Of a stretch of 64,000 bases of DNA, positions 10,301-17,882 are shown piece by piece (the stretch's first letter is position 1; every line of letters begins with the position of its first letter). The notes under the pieces are model-generated. The model worked only from the letters and a program-made list of their open reading frames with translations, was not told the DNA's origin and made no database searches. Where the stretch lies: positions 62,001 to 126,000 of the forward strand of contig NZ_JBPPLY010000007.1 in assembly GCF_051535215.1 (NCBI RefSeq). Direction: 5' to 3'. The position numbers and the translations under genes were made by a program. The stretch is from Nitrobacter sp051535215 (GTDB taxonomy: Bacteria > Pseudomonadota > Alphaproteobacteria > Rhizobiales > Xanthobacteraceae).

Positions 10301-11385
10301 ATTCCATCAAGGACCGGGTCGAAGCTCACATTCCGTCCCGCCTGACGTTCCGCCTGCTCAGCGACACGCCGTGCGGTGCCGAACAGCAGATCGTAATCTA
10401 CGGCGTCAATCTGTGTATCCATGCACGCAACCAGAACGACGATACCGTGCCTATCCCCCAAGAGAAGCAGGACGCCGTTCGTCGGATCGCGCAGGACGGC
10501 GCCGATCTCTACTTCACGCGGGACGAGGTCCGGAAGAAGGCGATGCGCGTGATCCCCTACGCCTTCGGAACGCTTCCCATACGCTCCGTGGGTGACGTGA
10601 TCGCGCATGGCTCGCAAGGACTGATCGGCACGCTTATCGTCGAGCCCACCGCTCTCGGCAATAACGGCGCACCGGCCGGCGAGTCCCCGGCCCGCGATTT
10701 CTCCTATCGCCACGCCGCGACCGTCGCCGTCGCCGCCCCCGCGATCCCGCAGGCTTCGATTCCGGCCGGATCATTCCGCGAACACGTCTTGTTGTGGCAG
10801 GATGGCCTCAACCACTGGCGCCGCGCGCCGGGCGGTTCCGGCTATCTCGGCATGAGCGGACGCCCGGTGCCTGACTGCCGCATTTGCGACGACTCCTACG
10901 ACCTGGGAGAAAAGGGCGTCAGCAATCGCTCGGCGCCTTTCAACCTGCGCGTCGCGGGGCGCAACGGCGTCCGCGCCGACTTCGGATTGCGCACCTATCC
11001 GCGCGATGAGGACGATCTCAACACCGTGCGTTTCCCGCCGGATTTCTTCGCCGGATCTATTCCGACTCCGCGGCTCGACGTCAGACCCGCCGACGAGATC
11101 GCCATTCGCGTCGCTCATCCCGAGGGACGCGCGCGGCAGCGGGCGTTCCTGTCGATGACCACCGGCTATGACGATCTGTTCCCCGGCTTCGGCTCCGGCC
11201 ATGCCACGCTGCTCGCTCCTGCCAAGGCGATGACGGCATGGGGCTGCGCGCCGCGCACGGCCGGCGACTATCTGTGGCGCGACGGTCCGCAACCGATCTT
11301 CGCGGCCGGCGTGTGGGGTCATCTGCACGTCAGCGCCAGCGCAGCCGGAGGAGCGACCTCGTGCAGCTTGCCGGGCATCAACTGA
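4396..11385 (+). CDS. Giant multi-domain multicopper oxidase, exported
   Basis: A 2329-residue protein, several times the size of a usual multicopper oxidase. A signal peptide with a basic start (RRR at 20-22), a hydrophobic core and an AHA-S cleavage site at about 43 sends it across the inner membrane. The start has a strong GGGGG site seven bases ahead. Cupredoxin-type segments recur along the chain. One site is canonical: His542, His545, His547 and His549 (HVFHLHSHQW) plus HCHLYPHFAQGM at 618-629, which supplies the type 1 copper Cys619 and axial Met629. A second set lies at His1081/His1083 and His1203-Asp1204-His1205 with His1214, where the Cys is replaced by Asp. Phrases such as GHGLFGALIVEP recur near 300 and GLIGTLIVEP near 2075. 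It leads an operon with a propeller protein, a SCO-type chaperone and a cytochrome c. Manganese or iron oxidation is a reasonable guess from giant bacterial oxidases; the substrate is not shown. Confidence 0.85.
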   Translation: MFAWSQAAKTVTGSTYRQQRRRHAQSLIVWITSLISGAGIAHASTPAETPRIIHADVVALDHMLVYNRFGSFNPFGMIYALRRDVTAAGNAERPTADRCAEQTGAEAGNGKLEPGEVRLRDCKRPRPLVLRANAGDILEVTFTNLLRKDQPGISGSFSEEKKAKNDSGFCEEQPAKDGSAIAPIRQDVRTAFGEEQCRKAAETEADEAQAGSKPGTDWPLTRGLSFVIPGIEPIPVRHGKTSQIHGACTGLDAIRPGQTVTCRWQLLREGTHLFSSLAAPAGGEGDAGSLGHGLFGALIVEPAGSRAFRSQVNRTAFERAWPSRQDSVRHARSEAIDFNLTVPDSETPARVTPPLNSTVFWCIDKPTVPVLAVRRSCDARNGAIVEEIIHGDLNAIVVPPGAELPPIGPTTSESDRRKWRQMHEAQTPFREFTIIFHDELKTFYADELKQLGSFGQLSGVRDGFAINYGSSGLGSALLSNRLGIGPAANCPECMYEEFFLESWANGDPALLEVFPDDPSNVYHSYLNDKVVFRNFHAGKETHVFHLHSHQWFAGNDAGRGAYLDSQTIGPQQGFSYRIYHGGLERFAMDRAGSAAPKGWWDSLGSGNRNRTPGDAIFHCHLYPHFAQGMWSLWRVHDVLEDGTRVLPDGQREARLSVIADPEKGKARPGSVGRAGEWLDPAAAADGKVSSLGTPIPGLIPLPGQGLPLLPTYSDPVATAALAPADPIITDSMPGYPFYVAGKAGHRSPQPPLDMARAEKHEPAGIGDAQIAALEGRAHFDGGLPRHVVAGGVALPTVLKDLTAEKRAEVVDKKGVLARMLALGDMTSEYEHLNLELLPQQGTALERNAMAFHGTGSGVRVVDATGREPAQRTVTLEGDPAAPAPPPLETRLDPDSAAYRVKAISLDNVRSGPTGGAASLVDDARFAVNGSPGAPGAPFADPCSAPLVLASEGGPRLRRFDAFRSTWQQEPEPFRFQADAFGNPGVMTPDPALIGFRRFDVSAVELKLIVNRAGWHDPQARINVLSAVADDYKGRWRSDAEPFFFRAFSGECIEYHHTNETPKKLKLDDFQTSVPTDIIGQHIHLVKFDVTSSDGSGNGFNYEDGTFAPDEVLERICKSRTVAGGSVAPRPGEAVGETVAARSDEECAADFIEKVPTLPRLTGNNIKYFQTTIQRWFADPILSDNGENGLAGVTDRTMRTVFSHDHFGPSNIQQHGFYTALLIEPPTHAVCPLAEANSTTHEGKNCQSGPAAAAQPVFPFKLAQAAQRDLVGVRSNVFLPRPDVTADGVSGDPVHVDSREYAIAIADFALLYDGNKTATAPTTPEESGGIDRLILEATTSNTPPNAEDEAEETAPANFLRERQLTPSSGDVEKLRQRLNDMRTAYGRPVAPPPRPEAISQRHHDPYLVNYRNEPVPLRVGATANGAPPSFLSNPCRLPGPQDASFASGGSDDSIVRQRPLNDKGDLSQLFLSRVHGDPCTPILEGLAGDRIVARLIQGAQEVQHTLVVEGRPGRRNVDQPFPSERPLGTDAQGSLVSRAARCASGDAARAGRPRAFPKWATIGLSDPAWDQFDRLVAGCDNPLGFVSAQEIGISEHFEVGSLFASGTSVFAPLRRREPSGGTVSFSARPADSHGRPSLDYLYHFGSTDAIWNGAWGLVRSYDSSASPDLSACLGKAPSSSDFAACVAGQGQHPIGDRIETFAALRQRVGGASPAAEPAQQDVVEALSPTASRVRSWCPAGAPRIEAITVAVRAGKVLDKSTINLPGTVVDKAGLFDRDGLLLVPLEPRDLGLSKPLMDYENDGTLPKSIAQIQTIAAAKLKTAGDNTGSPFVLRVRAGDCLDLMVINALPGQGDPWDAHGDAPMPKIVPLNVDSDERQYGGSKTFAEWIGQSPRFRGQITPSRRVSLSLPLPSPMLKPGGTLPVGVNDVEAIAPDGAGSPVFRVTRHYAGFLWPKDTAIMDLAREPAFWNSIKDRVEAHIPSRLTFRLLSDTPCGAEQQIVIYGVNLCIHARNQNDDTVPIPQEKQDAVRRIAQDGADLYFTRDEVRKKAMRVIPYAFGTLPIRSVGDVIAHGSQGLIGTLIVEPTALGNNGAPAGESPARDFSYRHAATVAVAAPAIPQASIPAGSFREHVLLWQDGLNHWRRAPGGSGYLGMSGRPVPDCRICDDSYDLGEKGVSNRSAPFNLRVAGRNGVRADFGLRTYPRDEDDLNTVRFPPDFFAGSIPTPRLDVRPADEIAIRVAHPEGRARQRAFLSMTTGYDDLFPGFGSGHATLLAPAKAMTAWGCAPRTAGDYLWRDGPQPIFAAGVWGHLHVSASAAGGATSCSLPGIN

Positions 11386-13193
11386 GGAACTCGTTTTCCT
11401 GCGCTCTCGCGGCGCTCGCCTTCGCGGCAGCGCCGGAAGCAATCGCACAAGGCGTGTTCGCGAGCGGCGAGAGCGGCCTTGCCGTAAAGGCGAGCCTGAT
11501 CGATCGTCAGGGGCGGGAGGTCGAGCGGGTCGGTGCAAATGAGGACTTTCGTATTGTCCTGACCTTCACCGACGCGCTGCGGAAGACTCCGGCCGCAAAG
11601 CTCAAGCCCGCCGCCTGGGTCCGACGCGTGGCTCCGGGAAGCCCGAGCTGCGCCAACGCAGCCTGGATCGTGCGTGCCACAGGCGCGATCTCAGCGAACG
11701 ACATTCCGCTGGAGCGATCCTATCTGGTCTCGCTCGGCGGGGATGGTGCGGAAAGCGACGATCGCCTGCGCGTGGTCGATCTCGATCATCGGCTGAAAAG
11801 CGCCGACCAGATCAGCGTCGCGCCGCTAGGCGGTCGCGCCGGGAGCTTCATCGTCCATCCGGTATTGCCGCGCGCGTTCGTCACGCGCCCGGCCACCGGC
11901 GACGTGCTCGCCGTCGACCTTCCATGGGGAAAGGCGAGCCGCTTCGCACAAGGGTTGACGCATCCCGTTCTGATCGCACCGTTCGGCGACCATATCGTGG
12001 TGGCCGATGGCGCGGACGGAGGCAGGCTGGTCGAATTCGACGCCACCGGCGCGCAACTCGGTACCGTTGCCCTCACATCCGGGATCGCCACACTGGTGGC
12101 ATCGAATAAGGATACTGTCGTGGCCGCCGCCAACGATGGATCCGCTGTCGTGATCGCGGCCGGCGATGCTGCGCCGCGCCGTCTTCCAGCCGGAAGTCTC
12201 AGCGGGGCGATGGCTGCCGGGGGTGGCGTGATCGCATCCGCAGGACCGCAGCAGGCGATCCGGCTGCGCTGGCTGGATGATCTCGACCGCACCATAGCTG
12301 TACCTGTCGGCATGGCCGTCGACGGCCTGTTCGTTCGCGACGACGGCCGCTATCTTATCGCCTGGTCGGCACAGGAGCCGAAGGCCGTCATCCTCGACAT
12401 CGCACGCGCGCGCGTCGTGAGCACGATCCGAACGGATGATATCGTCGACGAGACCGCCGCATCGGGCTCCGCGATCTTCCTTACCCACCGCACGTCATCG
12501 ACAGTGACGGTGATCGATCTCGCGCCGCTGTCCTCGCCCGAGGCGGCACCCGTCGAGCGACGTGTTCGGCTTCCCTTGCCCGACACCCTGCAAAAGGAGA
12601 GAGGCCCAGGACGCATCGCCACGTCGCCGGCGACGGCAAGCGTGCTGACCGTTCGGCCCGGCTCCAATGTTGCGTATACAATCGCGGCCGGTGGCGGCCT
12701 CAGCGATGCGCCGATGGCAGCCGTAACGATAAGGGGCGATCAGCCGCGCATGATCTCGCGCTTCGACCAACGACTCTACGAAACATCGACAGGCCGCTTT
12801 GAGGCGAACCTCCGTCTCGCGAAAGGCGGCGCCTACGAGGTTGTCAGCACCACAGGAGCCGGCGGCACGACGATGTGCGCGGGGTTCTCCGTCGACGGCC
12901 CTGGATCCGACGAGCCGCCGCCTATCGCATTACGCGTCGTAAGCGCGCCGCCAGTGGCGAAGGTTCCCGGCACGCTGATGTTGACGCTCGACAACTGGAC
13001 CCACCGGACGGAATCGCTGATGATCCGCGTCGACGATCTTGCTTTCGGCTGGTCCGCGCGGGTGGCGGCGAAGCCGGACAAGGATGCTTCAATGGCGCTC
13101 CCCCTCACCTTTCCGCGCGAAGGCCGCTATGCCGTTTGGGTCGAAGCCTCCGATGGACGCATTGCCCCCGCTGTGGTGGATGTGAAGCGATGA
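11361..13193 (+). CDS. Exported beta-propeller-like protein of the oxidase operon
   Basis: A 610-residue protein. I chose GTG 11361 because it has a GGAGGAG site just before it and gives a signal peptide (MQLAGHQLRNSFSCALAALA, cleavage near AIAQ-G). It overlaps the oxidase gene by 25 bases. Residues from about 130 to 420 contain repeated four-stranded units such as PFGDHIVVADGADGGRLVEF, DDGRYLIAWSAQEP and ASGSAIFLTHRTSSTVTVID, the pattern of YncE/NHL-type beta-propellers. The C-terminal 150 residues look like two beta-sandwich domains. Propellers of this type are often docking or scaffold proteins; here it may hold the oxidase or its metal substrate. No catalytic residues can be named. Confidence 0.65.
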   Translation: MQLAGHQLRNSFSCALAALAFAAAPEAIAQGVFASGESGLAVKASLIDRQGREVERVGANEDFRIVLTFTDALRKTPAAKLKPAAWVRRVAPGSPSCANAAWIVRATGAISANDIPLERSYLVSLGGDGAESDDRLRVVDLDHRLKSADQISVAPLGGRAGSFIVHPVLPRAFVTRPATGDVLAVDLPWGKASRFAQGLTHPVLIAPFGDHIVVADGADGGRLVEFDATGAQLGTVALTSGIATLVASNKDTVVAAANDGSAVVIAAGDAAPRRLPAGSLSGAMAAGGGVIASAGPQQAIRLRWLDDLDRTIAVPVGMAVDGLFVRDDGRYLIAWSAQEPKAVILDIARARVVSTIRTDDIVDETAASGSAIFLTHRTSSTVTVIDLAPLSSPEAAPVERRVRLPLPDTLQKERGPGRIATSPATASVLTVRPGSNVAYTIAAGGGLSDAPMAAVTIRGDQPRMISRFDQRLYETSTGRFEANLRLAKGGAYEVVSTTGAGGTTMCAGFSVDGPGSDEPPPIALRVVSAPPVAKVPGTLMLTLDNWTHRTESLMIRVDDLAFGWSARVAAKPDKDASMALPLTFPREGRYAVWVEASDGRIAPAVVDVKR

Positions 13194-13786
13194 CGCAGCG
13201 CCGTTTCATTCGCGCAGCCGCAGTCATTTCGATATGCATGGCAGGCGGCATGCTTGCCCCTGAGTCCGGCGTATGGCCGGAGGCGCGGGCCAAGGACCTC
13301 GCGGTCGAGACGCAGCCGCCCACCGTTCACCTTATCGATCGCCGTCTCGTCACTGCGCAAGGCGCGGAAGTGAATTTCGTGAGCGGCCTCATCGCGAAGC
13401 AGCCGATCCTGCTGTCGTTCACCTTCACCGGCTGCGTCCAGTTATGCCCTCCGAGCGACGTTATCATGGACCTCGTCGCGCAGCGTCTCGGGAAAGACGG
13501 GCTTCGGCGTTGGAAGCTCGTCACGCTCACGCTCGATCCTCTCACCGATACGCCAGAGCACCTTCGCCGCGAGCGCGCCGACCAGATGCACCGCGACCGC
13601 ATCTTCCTGTCGGGTGATCCAGCCAACGTCTGGTCGGTACTCGAGGGGCTCAGAGTGCAGCCGGGGCCGAACCAGGACCATGACATTCAGTTCTTGCTGA
13701 TCGGAACAGGTGGACGCGATGTCAGGACGATCGCCGGCCTGCCGGAGCCCGATGATCTCATTACCGCGCTTTCGACCGTTCGGTAG
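13190..13786 (+). CDS. SCO1/SenC family copper chaperone
   Basis: A 198-residue thioredoxin-fold protein with an N-terminal signal or anchor (residues about 6-24). Cys82 and Cys86 (FTFTGCVQLCPPSD) form the C-x3-C copper site, and His164 (NQDHDIQFLLIG) is in the place of the third SCO ligand. SCO proteins deliver copper to cytochrome oxidase CuA or protect thiols in the periplasm. In this operon the natural client is the multicopper oxidase. Its ATG overlaps the stop of the propeller gene in an ATGA. Longer frames upstream are alternative readings of the preceding gene. Confidence 0.85.
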   Translation: MTQRRFIRAAAVISICMAGGMLAPESGVWPEARAKDLAVETQPPTVHLIDRRLVTAQGAEVNFVSGLIAKQPILLSFTFTGCVQLCPPSDVIMDLVAQRLGKDGLRRWKLVTLTLDPLTDTPEHLRRERADQMHRDRIFLSGDPANVWSVLEGLRVQPGPNQDHDIQFLLIGTGGRDVRTIAGLPEPDDLITALSTVR

Positions 13787-15047
13787 TCACGTCGCGCTGG
13801 CGATCGCCCTGTGGTCGTGTGCGTCAGCCGCATGGGCCGACGATACCGGCCGGGCGCTCTATCACGGCCATGCGGCAGATGCGCCGCCCGCGAGGATCGC
13901 CGGCGTGGAGCGGTTCGGCCTCACCTGCGCCGGATGCCACGGACGCAACGCCGCCGGCGGCGGCGAGGGCCGCTCGCTCGTTCCGCCGATCGACGGCGCG
14001 ACACTCGCCTCGCCGTCGCCGAAGCGTCCCGCTTACGACGCAGCCGCTTTCCGCGCCGCAGTGTCACAAGGCCGCACCGGCGATGGACGAATGTTGTCGT
14101 TGGCGATGCCGCGCTTCGATCTCTCACAAACTCAATCCGACGCGCTGTGGAAGTATCTAGGCGGAATTACTGATGAAGACCGGAGCGGCGTTTCGGCGGA
14201 TCAGATCCAAATCGCTGTTCCGGCCATCACCGCGAATCTCGTTGATGCCCGGCATTTGCGTGACGAGCTTGAGCGGCAATGGGCTGCGCGCGGAGCGAAC
14301 TCGATCCATGGCCGTAGCATTGTCTTCAAAGTCGTGGCCATCGATGCACCTGTATCCGACAAAAACGCGAATCCATCTGAGTTTTTTCTCGCGCTCGGAG
14401 CAAATATCGATATCGACGGAAGCATGCTCGACAAGCTGCAACGTTCCGGCCTGCCGATGCTCGGCCCGAGAGGCGCTCTTTCGGACAAGACATCCGAGGA
14501 AATCATTTCCGTTCGTGCCAACCGGGACCAGGTCACGGATGCGCTGTTCCGTCTGGACAACCCCACAACGACAATCGTGATCGATGCCGCGCTCCGAGCC
14601 AAACGCGCGCCGCCGCCCCAAGCGATCGGCCCCGAGGACGCGATGCCGGCCGATTCCAGGCGCATCGTGCTGATGGTCGACGCCCCGCAGGCGCGCGCGT
14701 TCATCAAGACCAATCAGGCCGCTCTGAAAGGCCGAACTGTTGTCCTCCCTTTCGATGAGCTGGCCGGATACCCAGACCTCATCGAGCAGTTACTGAACCA
14801 GGGCACCGACGTGCTGGCCGCAAGGCCGGCGGGCGATTTTTCCGACATCACGGCTTATGCTTCGGCGCTCACCGCGGTGCTGGAAGCAAGCCTTGTCACT
14901 GCGGGCCGTCAACTGACACGCACGCGATTTCTAGAAGCAGTTAAGGGTGTGCAGGTCCAAAGCCCCCATTGGCCTGAACTCGATTACAGACGGTTTCCGA
15001 AGAACGGAACCGAGCTTGTGGAATTTGTGCGCGTTACACCACGATAG
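13752..15047 (+). CDS. Cytochrome c fused to a periplasmic-binding-protein-like domain
   Basis: A 431-residue exported protein starting at ATG 13752, which overlaps the SCO gene by 35 bases. The signal peptide ends near Ala29 (SAAWA). A monohaem cytochrome c domain follows, with Cys59-x2-Cys62-His63 (CAGCHGRN) and a possible Met ligand in MLSLAMPRF near 115. From about residue 150 the protein resembles a type 1 periplasmic binding fold: a VDAPQARAF segment, a GRTVVLPFDE strand, and a C-terminal stretch with ITAYASALTAVLEA and GRQLTRTRFLEAVKGV that matches amino-acid-binding proteins of the LivJ type. This is the last gene of the oxidase operon. The haem domain probably takes electrons from the oxidase or its substrate; the binding domain could sense or bind a ligand. 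Confidence 0.75.
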   Translation: MISLPRFRPFGSHVALAIALWSCASAAWADDTGRALYHGHAADAPPARIAGVERFGLTCAGCHGRNAAGGGEGRSLVPPIDGATLASPSPKRPAYDAAAFRAAVSQGRTGDGRMLSLAMPRFDLSQTQSDALWKYLGGITDEDRSGVSADQIQIAVPAITANLVDARHLRDELERQWAARGANSIHGRSIVFKVVAIDAPVSDKNANPSEFFLALGANIDIDGSMLDKLQRSGLPMLGPRGALSDKTSEEIISVRANRDQVTDALFRLDNPTTTIVIDAALRAKRAPPPQAIGPEDAMPADSRRIVLMVDAPQARAFIKTNQAALKGRTVVLPFDELAGYPDLIEQLLNQGTDVLAARPAGDFSDITAYASALTAVLEASLVTAGRQLTRTRFLEAVKGVQVQSPHWPELDYRRFPKNGTELVEFVRVTPR

Positions 15048-15135
15048 CTTCGATCCGTCGTGCGCTCCAGAGCGCAATCAAATCGAAGCGTTCGCACAAA
15101 CAACGCTAGCAGGGAATCGTAACTATGTGACTGCG

Positions 15136-15240
15136 ATCCTCCGGCTGGTCCGCGTACCGTACTCGGCGTCATCTATCGTTTCGTGGCGCGCAATCGCTAT
15201 CGGCTGTTTGGACGTCGCCTTGGCGAACCCCTGTCAGCTC
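15136..15240 (+). pseudogene. Remnant of a DCC-type (DUF393) gene, C-terminal end
   Basis: Two adjacent frames give AILRLVRV and then GVIYRFVARNRYRLFGRR. Together they fit the end of the thiol-disulfide oxidoreductase-like DCC family, where a YRxVARNRYRxFGR box near the C-terminus is characteristic. The change of frame near 15150-15155 and the missing N-terminal DxxCxxC part mark it as debris. It lies at the left edge of the sugar island. Confidence 0.45.
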
Positions 15241-15241
15241 C

Positions 15242-15967
15242 TTAGATCAGTTTCTGTTGAATGTGAGAGTTGATGTTCATGAGCTCCGGATGCGCTTTCA
15301 GCAAAGCCTTTAAACCCGGGTAATCCATCTCGGCCGCATGATGATCTTCAATCAAGAGTTGGACGAGTTTGAAGTCGTCGTCAGTGTCGACAGTGATGCG
15401 CCAGTCGCTGAGATTTTCTTCATCCGTGCAGTACTCGTGACGAATATCCGGCATCGACGTGCGAATATATCCTGTCACATGCTCGCGCTCGGACGGAAGC
15501 CCGGCATTCGCCGCGGCAAAGTCGAGTGAGCGCCGGGAAAAAATTTCGAAATCCATGCCACGAGGGTAGGTCCGCTTTTCACCGTTCGAGAGATAAATGG
15601 ACTCACTCTTCAAGCCCGAATAGATGTCAAGGCCGGCGCGTATCACGTTCGGGCAGATGAGTGGGCAGTCCGACGTCACGCGGATGATATGGCGAGCCTC
15701 GTGTGCCCGCGCCGCTCTTTGGTAACGTTCCAGTACGTCATTCTCACTGCCACGAAAGACCGGAACGTCGAGTGCGGCGCAGAGTTCGACAACGGGATCG
15801 TCGGACAGATTCGTTGTCGTCGCGACAATCACGGGCACGCCGACATCGGCGAGACGATCAAGATGCGTTTCAAGAAGCGTGCGTTCCCCGGCGCGCATCA
15901 AGATCTTGCCCGGAAGGCGGGTGCTCGTCATGCGCGCCTGAGTGATGATTACGACTTCATTTGGCAT
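15242..15967 (-). CDS. SpsF-like cytidylyltransferase / NTP-transferase
   Basis: A 241-residue protein of the SpsF (COG1861) type. The N-terminal nucleotide-binding motif reads TQARMTSTRLPGKIL, followed by VIVATTTNLSDDPV and FRGSENDVLERY, and the metal-binding region TSDCPLICP near residue 100. Members of this family are found in spore-coat and nonulosonic-acid clusters and probably activate a sugar with CMP. In this island it is the only candidate for the step that makes CMP-pseudaminic acid; classical PseF belongs to another branch. It is six bases downstream of the methylase stop, so the two form a minus-strand pair. Confidence 0.8.
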   Translation of the reverse strand: MPNEVVIITQARMTSTRLPGKILMRAGERTLLETHLDRLADVGVPVIVATTTNLSDDPVVELCAALDVPVFRGSENDVLERYQRAARAHEARHIIRVTSDCPLICPNVIRAGLDIYSGLKSESIYLSNGEKRTYPRGMDFEIFSRRSLDFAAANAGLPSEREHVTGYIRTSMPDIRHEYCTDEENLSDWRITVDTDDDFKLVQLLIEDHHAAEMDYPGLKALLKAHPELMNINSHIQQKLI

Positions 15968-15973
15968 CGTTAC

Positions 15974-16594
15974 TCAGGGCCGCCTTTCCATCAGGAACCA
16001 CGTCAGGTCGTCGGCAGGGAACGCCGGGTCCCGGTGATAGATGAAGCCGTAATCGACAAGTTTTAAATCAGGGTATTTGTCCATCATCTCGCCGGCAAAA
16101 TCCCGCTTCCACAAGCGCCCGTTGTGACCGCGATAGCTGATCTCGACCACGGAAGGATTGTAGTACTCCGCCACGAGGACATAACGATTACTAGCCTCAT
16201 GGAGCCTTTCATAGGCCACCGGCAGCATGTCAGGATTGAGGTGGATCAGAACACCGGCGGTAAACGCCAGATCGACGCTCGACCACCCGACTGGTTCGAA
16301 CAACGTCGTATTGGAAGCAGCTATTCCGGGTATCGTCGCCAGCCTTTCGAAGGCCAGGCTGTTTATTTCGATGGCTTGGAACGCTGCGTCTGGAAGCAGG
16401 CTCTTGAGGGCCAGGATATTGAGGCCGATGTTGGCGCCAAGCTCTCGAACCGACCGGATGTTGCCGCATCGCTGGATAATTCGGGCAAACATCGCCACCT
16501 TGGCGGCCAGCACTTCCTGACTTTGATTCCGTTCGATGTAGTTGTCGCCAAACTCCCCGGCCCAGAATTCCTCTTGTGCTGTGATCTCGATCAT
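15974..16594 (-). CDS. Pseudaminic acid biosynthesis-associated methylase
   Basis: A 206-residue SAM-dependent methyltransferase. The chosen start is ATG 16594, because homologues begin with the same EEFWAGEFGDNYIERN pattern and a GGGGGA site lies upstream; the longer open frame adds 94 residues of unrelated sequence. The SAM site is a variant glycine motif (VRELGANIGLN), with AIEIN as the acidic strand end and GVLIHLNPD as the post-motif. This family is tied to pseudaminic-type sugar loci. It may methylate the sugar or its precursor. It is co-transcribed with the SpsF-like gene. Confidence 0.8.
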   Translation of the reverse strand: MIEITAQEEFWAGEFGDNYIERNQSQEVLAAKVAMFARIIQRCGNIRSVRELGANIGLNILALKSLLPDAAFQAIEINSLAFERLATIPGIAASNTTLFEPVGWSSVDLAFTAGVLIHLNPDMLPVAYERLHEASNRYVLVAEYYNPSVVEISYRGHNGRLWKRDFAGEMMDKYPDLKLVDYGFIYHRDPAFPADDLTWFLMERRP

Positions 16595-17063
16595 ACGTGC
16601 TCGTCCCCCTGAAGTTTCACATAATTCCTGCAGCAACAACGAACGACGGCTCTGATAGTCTCCTGGATTGATGACTTTGCCCTGCCATAGGCAGCGCCTT
16701 CGATCATCATCAAGACCGTCGGTCTCTGCGCGAGCGTGCATTACGCTCCGGTCTGCCACCACAGCTTCTGTCGCGCACGGTTTGGTCACCAGCCCAGCGT
16801 CTGCCCTCGCGCCGGGTGGTCTATCAGAAAAATTCTGACTCTGCCGATGTTCCCGACGCTGGCTGAAACTGACCAAGAGGACATCGTCAGGACCGTGGCT
16901 GCACCGAAGCGCCTTTGATGAGGTCTGGAGACTGTGTATTGTACGTGCTCGTCGCGAACCTGCTGAGGACCAACGTTCCTTCCATTTGATCTGGCGTGCA
17001 AGCGCGCTATTAAACCCTCCGCAATGTCAGGCAAGCCGCGGAAGGGGCCAATGGACGGGTGTT
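16595..17063. other. 469-bp gap between divergent methyltransferases
   Basis: The region between two divergently transcribed genes has no recognisable gene. A minus-strand frame from 16876 is open and fuses to the methylase, but its sequence does not match the family and no ribosome-binding site supports its start. It could contain the debris of a lost gene of the island; I could not identify one. Both divergent promoters must lie here. Confidence 0.4.
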
Positions 17064-17882
17064 ATGGATCGTGAGGAGATCAAGGCTCATTGGCGGGACT
17101 GGGCATCGAAATTCGGCACCGCGCTCGGCGCCACCACCAGAACCGGAACCGCGAAAATGCTCGAGATCGACGCATTGGCGCGCCGAATGTCCGCGATCGG
17201 GCTCGGCGATGCGCCGGCACACGTTCTCGAAGTCGGTTGCGGCAATGGCTTGAATTGCTTTGGCCTTGCCGCACGATTCCCGCAGATGCAACTCGATGGC
17301 ATCGACTATACCGCAGAAATGATCGAGGCCGCGCGTGAAGCAGCCGTTGCCAACGGCTTCCAGGACAGGTCCACATTCCGAATCGGCAATGCACTCGAAC
17401 TTTCGGCGACACCGGGCTTGCTGGCGCAATACGACGTCGTTTTTACCGATCGCTGCCTGATCAACATCGAATCGGTCGAACTGCAGATGCGCGCCATAAC
17501 CGGCCTAGCCGCAAGGGTGCGGAAGGGCGGACATCTGATCATGATTGAGAATTCGACGGCGACCTACGATCGGCAAAATCATTGCCGCACCTTGCTGGAC
17601 CTGCCTGCGCGCACGCCCGCCGCATTCAACCTGTTCTTCGACGAAACACGCATCCTGCCGCAACTCAAAACGCTCGGCCTTGAGGTCGAGATCGAGGATT
17701 TCATTTCGCTTCACGACCTGATGCTCTATGTGCTGGTCCCGGCCATCAATGGGGGCACCGTAGATTACGACCATCCGCTGGTCCACGCGGCAACCCGGCT
17801 CAACATGGCGGTATCAGCGGAGATTTTGAGCGCCTTCGGCGCCTTTGGGCAAGGCCGGATGTTTGTCTGTCGGAAACCTTGA
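17064..17882 (+). CDS. Class I SAM-dependent methyltransferase
   Basis: A 272-residue protein. The glycine-rich SAM motif is VLEVGCGNGLN at about residues 58-68, followed by the acidic-loop strand LDGIDYTAEMIEAA. The preferred start is ATG 17064; the longer frame starting at 16986 has no family-like N-terminus. The next gene overlaps it in TGATG, so a three-gene plus-strand unit (methyltransferase, HAD phosphatase, Nudix-like protein) is likely. The substrate is unknown; its place in the island suggests a sugar or a sugar-linked precursor. Confidence 0.8.
   Translation: MDREEIKAHWRDWASKFGTALGATTRTGTAKMLEIDALARRMSAIGLGDAPAHVLEVGCGNGLNCFGLAARFPQMQLDGIDYTAEMIEAAREAAVANGFQDRSTFRIGNALELSATPGLLAQYDVVFTDRCLINIESVELQMRAITGLAARVRKGGHLIMIENSTATYDRQNHCRTLLDLPARTPAAFNLFFDETRILPQLKTLGLEVEIEDFISLHDLMLYVLVPAINGGTVDYDHPLVHAATRLNMAVSAEILSAFGAFGQGRMFVCRKP

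Noticed and set aside
16595..16876. N-terminal extension of the pseudaminic-acid-associated methylase
   Set aside because: The extra 94 residues do not match the family start, and a good ribosome-binding site lies before ATG 16594.
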